A stretch of 7,055 nt of DNA from Armatimonadota bacterium (GTDB lineage: Bacteria > Armatimonadota > Armatimonadia > Armatimonadales > Armatimonadaceae): positions 1-7,055 of the forward strand of contig JACMIS010000326.1 in the NCBI GenBank assembly GCA_014381035.1, in the 5' to 3' direction. Position 1 is the stretch's first letter. Each line of letters starts with the position of its first letter. The translations under genes were made by a program, and so were the position numbers. The notes beneath the pieces were generated by a model that did not search any database, was not told the origin of the DNA, and was given only the letters and a program-made list of their open reading frames with translations. Below are positions 4,794 through 7,055 of the stretch, one piece after another.

Positions 4794-5501
4794 TTATGCG
4801 GACGATGCCGTGCCGCTTTTACCACGCCGCCGGGCACGAGCCACCAGTCCCAGAACACTCGCGCCTGCGAAAGCCGCAAACGCGTACTCACCCGGTTCGG
4901 GAGTGACAGTTACGCTATCGATGGCGATCTTAGAGCTGAATGGCTGGCTGTTGTCTAAAATATTGAATACGCCCACCCCCAGCGTATAGGTCCCGGCATC
5001 CGCGAACGTGTAACTGTATTGTTTCCACCCGGAGTTGCCGAAATTGCCTACCGAAATGATGCTACCCAGTATTCTCGGACCGGAGACAGGCGAGAGAGAG
5101 ACAAAGCCGTAGTCGTTGAACGGGAAGAAGTCGAACCCGAGGAAGTTATAACTGAAGCTCACCGTGTCGCCCGCGTTCGCGACAATTGTCCTCTTGATCG
5201 CGGAACCGCGGCGCGTGAAGATGTTGCTCAACGACCCGTTGGAAAGATCTAAAAACTCTTCGATGGCACCCGCACGGGCACTCCCCGCGGTTATCAGAGC
5301 GAACTTGCTCCCCTCGGCCGCCGAAACGGTCGAGCCAGTCGCCGTGTTCGTGGTGGTAACGACCGCCGCATTTCCGATAGTGCTCCACGACGAAAAGTCG
5401 CCCGACTCGAACCCCTCGTTCTGCGCCAGCGCAGGCAGGGAGAACGCGCACAGCACAGCGCATAGTGCCATAGCGGAGGTACATTGACGATAAATAGCCA
5501 T
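4794..5501 (-). CDS. PEP-CTERM sorted exported protein
   Basis: A 235-residue secreted protein. The Sec signal peptide is MAIYRQCTSAMALCAVLCAF with cleavage predicted after ALA (residue 26). The mature part (about 27-195) opens NEGFESGDFSSWSTIGNAAV and is rich in beta strands, Ser, Gly and aromatic residues. This resembles the jelly-roll or carbohydrate-binding-like domains common in such proteins. The C-terminus has PEP (201-203), a hydrophobic helix (about 206-221) and an Arg-rich tail (ARARRRGK), the exosortase/archaeosortase recognition signal. The protein should be cleaved and placed on the surface or in matrix. The start at 5501 is set by AAAGGA (5509-5514, complement) 7 bases upstream and by the signal peptide; a longer reading from a TTG at 5627 is rejected. 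It is a single-gene unit with its own terminator. Ligand unknown. Confidence 0.88.
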   Translation of the reverse strand: MAIYRQCTSAMALCAVLCAFSLPALAQNEGFESGDFSSWSTIGNAAVVTTTNTATGSTVSAAEGSKFALITAGSARAGAIEEFLDLSNGSLSNIFTRRGSAIKRTIVANAGDTVSFSYNFLGFDFFPFNDYGFVSLSPVSGPRILGSIISVGNFGNSGWKQYSYTFADAGTYTLGVGVFNILDNSQPFSSKIAIDSVTVTPEPGEYAFAAFAGASVLGLVARARRRGKSGTASSA

Positions 5502-5598
5502 AGTGTTGTCCTTTGGTAGTAACAAGGCCACCGCACCAACGCCAGGTCTACCGTGACATGTATTTTTGAGAAGTACCAGGTTACCATACACAATGTAA

Positions 5599-5627
5599 CA
5601 CGTAATCGGTTTTTCCGGATATGTCAA
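5599..5627 (-). promoter_or_regulatory. Weak candidate promoter for the PEP-CTERM gene
   Basis: On the complement, a perfect TTGACA (5627-5622) with a 17-base spacer leads to TACGTG (5604-5599), which matches only the first two bases of a -10. It is the best candidate I can find. An alternative sigma factor or a regulator acting at the nearby GTTAC-N10-GTAAC repeat is equally possible. Confidence 0.25.
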
Positions 5628-5679
5628 AGTTTATGGCTACAAATACATCGTTAGATATAGGTTTACGACGCTTCGCTCC

Positions 5680-5708
5680 TTGCCTGTATTCGGACCGAAT
5701 CGTATAAT
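5680..5708 (+). promoter_or_regulatory. Sigma70-type promoter of the SurA-like gene
   Basis: TTGCCT (5680-5685, four of six consensus bases), a 17-base spacer and a perfect TATAAT (5703-5708). Transcription would start near 5715, leaving a leader of about 114 bases that begins with a run of seven Ts at 5724-5730. Confidence 0.72.
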
Positions 5709-5828
5709 TATGCAGCCTGGCACTTTTTTTCTGTATGACCCGCTTGAGACCGTTCCGGTTCTACCTCGCTCCTGGTTTTCCGAGACATTCGTGGACGAGG
5801 CGACACTAACCCGACAGGACAACTCCCC

Positions 5829-6827
5829 ATGAAAAAGGTATCCATCGCACTGCTCGTGATCATCGCTCTTTCTTCGATCACGGCGAACGTGCTACTGGTA
5901 CAGCGATACTCGTCCCAACGCGCTCTGATGCACGTCGGGAGCAAAACCATCAGCGTCAAGGAGTACCGCGATCAACTGGACTCCGAACACGGCAAGGCGA
6001 TCCTCACCAAGATGGCATACACGCTTCTGATCCGAAACGCGGCGGGGAAGGCGGGTGCCGCGCCGACCGAGGCGGAAATAACGGCACGGGTCGAGGATAT
6101 GAAACGGCGCACCCCGAACCTGGTCGAAACGGCATATAGTGCTCCCGAGAACATGAAGCGATTCCGTGATGACCTCGCCACGAACATGTCGCTGGAAAAT
6201 CTGGCGATAAAAGACGTCACCGCGACCGAACCGGAAGTAAGAGATTTCTACACGAAAAACAAGCACATGTTCGCGCTGCCCGCCCAGAACCGGACCTCGC
6301 TCGTTATAGCACGCTCGCAAATCGATGCCAGCACTGCCGCTTCCCTGTTGCGGGAAAAGAACATGAGCCTGGCGGTGATAGCGAAACAACCCCGCCTCTC
6401 GGTCGTCGGACACCGGGGCTACCAACCGGATTGGGACACGGTTCCGCCAGATATGCAGGATAAACTCGCGAAAATCATCGCCCGGACGCCGCTACATGGG
6501 GTCGTCACCGTCCCCGTCGGGGATGTTTTCTTTGTGGCACGCGTCGAGGAACGTGGTTCGGCGGGTATTCAGCCTTTCGAGCGGGTCAGACCAATCGCGG
6601 AACGATTGGTGAGGATAGAGAAAGCCCCCTCGCGCCAAATCGTTCTCGGAAGGCTTTATAGAAACGGCAACGTGTCGTTCGAAATGTCCCGGTATGCGAC
6701 GTTTTTCCGCGACATCCAGAGTTTCTCGGAGACAGTACCGCCCGAAGCGGCAAAACAGCCCGCGCAAGAAGCCGCATCCGCTACGCCGCGAGGCGCGCAG
6801 AGTGCCGTTCGCCTGACGTCGCGCTGA
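5829..6827 (+). CDS. SurA/PrsA-like anchored protein with degenerate parvulin domain
   Basis: A 332-residue protein with an N-terminal membrane segment (about 4-24, VSIALLVIIALSSITANVLL). It is likely an uncleaved anchor, since no clear A-x-A site follows. A helical SurA N-like chaperone region covers about 32-140 (VGSKTISVKEYRDQL, then TEAEITARVEDMKRR and EPEVRDFYTKNKHMF). The parvulin-type region is about 150-245, with TPLHGVVTVPVGDVFFVARVEER as its last strands. A basic, Pro/Ala-rich tail follows. The order matches periplasmic peptidyl-prolyl isomerase/foldase proteins. The usual first-strand His (SHILV) is replaced by SLVIA and the G-G-D-L-G-W loop by VVGHRGYQ, so catalysis is doubtful and a holdase role more likely. 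ATG 5829 has AGGA (5816-5819) 9 bases upstream. It is a single-gene unit with its own promoter, divergent from the PEP-CTERM gene. Confidence 0.8.
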   Translation: MKKVSIALLVIIALSSITANVLLVQRYSSQRALMHVGSKTISVKEYRDQLDSEHGKAILTKMAYTLLIRNAAGKAGAAPTEAEITARVEDMKRRTPNLVETAYSAPENMKRFRDDLATNMSLENLAIKDVTATEPEVRDFYTKNKHMFALPAQNRTSLVIARSQIDASTAASLLREKNMSLAVIAKQPRLSVVGHRGYQPDWDTVPPDMQDKLAKIIARTPLHGVVTVPVGDVFFVARVEERGSAGIQPFERVRPIAERLVRIEKAPSRQIVLGRLYRNGNVSFEMSRYATFFRDIQSFSETVPPEAAKQPAQEAASATPRGAQSAVRLTSR

Positions 6828-6877
6828 TACAGTACCGATGGTCCAGCGCATGCCGATCCGCCTGAATGCGATACGAA

Positions 6878-6912
6878 CGCGCCCGTGATCGAAATACTGA
6901 ATCACGGGCGCG
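6878..6912. terminator. Hairpin between convergent genes, likely bidirectional terminator
   Basis: A perfect 12-bp inverted repeat (cgcgcccgtgat 6878-6889 with atcacgggcgcg 6901-6912) around an 11-base loop. It lies 50 bases after the SurA-like stop and 8 bases after the GH2 stop on the other strand. Neither side has a clear T-run, so strength is uncertain, but position and symmetry fit a shared transcription stop. Confidence 0.65.
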
Positions 6913-6920
6913 GGAGATCG

Positions 6921-7055
6921 TTAATCTTCAATCGCGGCTTTGCGGGACTGGATCGCCTTGAGCCGGGCGTTGTCGAATTTCGGCTGGCGGTCGAACGTGT
7001 ACAAGCCGTTCTCCTCGGGGTAAACGTCGGTCAGTTGCGTGTAACAGTAGCCGAA
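6921..7055 (-). CDS. Glycoside hydrolase family 2 enzyme, C-terminal end (cut by window edge)
   Basis: Only the last 44 codons are inside the window. They read FGYCYTQLTDVYPEENGLYT, then FDRQPKFDNARLKAIQSRKA and a TAA stop. The G-Y/F-C-Y-T-Q-L-T-D-V-x-x-E-x-N-G-L segment followed by (Y/F)DR-x-PKFD is characteristic of the end of the TIM-barrel domain in glycoside hydrolase family 2 proteins (beta-galactosidase/beta-glucuronidase-like). There it forms the last strand and helix of the barrel. The catalytic Glu residues are outside the window, so activity and substrate cannot be judged. The gene converges with the SurA-like gene and ends right beside the 12-bp hairpin. Confidence 0.82.
   Translation of the reverse strand, partial: FGYCYTQLTDVYPEENGLYTFDRQPKFDNARLKAIQSRKAAIED

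Larger units (their letters stand above)
5502..5828. other. Divergent intergenic region, PEP-CTERM / SurA-like genes
   Basis: A 327-base AT-richer stretch with no recognisable gene. It holds the ribosome binding site of the PEP-CTERM gene, an inverted repeat GTTAC-N10-GTAAC (5580-5599), a weak minus-strand promoter candidate, a good plus-strand promoter (5680-5708) and a T7 run (5724-5730) in the early leader of the SurA-like gene. A 61-codon minus reading frame at 5637-5822 has no protein-like features. Confidence 0.65.

Noticed and set aside
5892..6425. Minus-strand reading frame of 177 codons opposite the SurA-like gene
   Set aside because: Antisense shadow of a gene with a signal anchor and promoter; no recognisable domains.

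Overview
The window looks like chromosomal DNA from a Gram-negative, GC-rich bacterium, most likely an Armatimonadota member (Capsulimonas/Chthonomonas-like) or a close relative. The main clue is the pseudopilin, whose N-terminal block ([20 protein letters not shown] followed by [12 protein letters not shown]) and H-x9-DG C-terminal motif are typical of the many paralogues in that phylum. The LacI-type regulator has a matching style (a TASVVMNG recognition helix, then TNIMGFY). A PEP-CTERM protein, a lipoprotein and a SurA/PrsA-like protein point to an outer membrane and an exosortase system. This assignment rests on remembered family features, not on a database search.

Layout from left to right: (1) 1-311, minus strand, the N-terminal part of an aldehyde dehydrogenase cut by the window edge; (2) 350-607, minus, a small lipoprotein; (3) 700-1635, minus, a DUF1559 / H-x9-DG type II-like pseudopilin; (4) 1636-1955, a divergent control region with two sigma70-like promoters, each followed by a copy of the same 15-bp inverted repeat; (5) 1956-2990, plus, a LacI-family repressor; (6) 3161-3973, plus, a membrane-anchored SIMPL (DUF541) protein; (7) 4051-4689, plus, a stand-alone PP2C phosphatase; (8) a strong terminator at 4725-4757 serving the minus-strand PEP-CTERM gene (4794-5501); (9) 5502-5828, a second divergent intergenic region with a clear plus-strand promoter; (10) 5829-6827, plus, a SurA/PrsA-like anchored protein with a degenerate parvulin domain; (11) a perfect 12-bp hairpin between convergent genes; (12) 6921-7055, minus, the last 44 codons of a glycoside hydrolase family 2 enzyme.

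How it fits together: the most coherent unit is the LacI regulator with the divergent pseudopilin, lipoprotein and aldehyde dehydrogenase genes. The repeated operator ACCTRACGRTTAGGT lies just downstream of both predicted transcription starts. The regulator therefore probably represses itself and the pseudopilin transcription unit, and releases both when a ligand, probably a sugar, is present. That would place a cell-surface pseudopilin under catabolic control. The other genes (SIMPL, PP2C, PEP-CTERM, SurA-like, GH2) look like ordinary envelope, signalling and carbohydrate-related genes with no obvious common pathway. I found no mobile element, CRISPR array, tRNA or rRNA.
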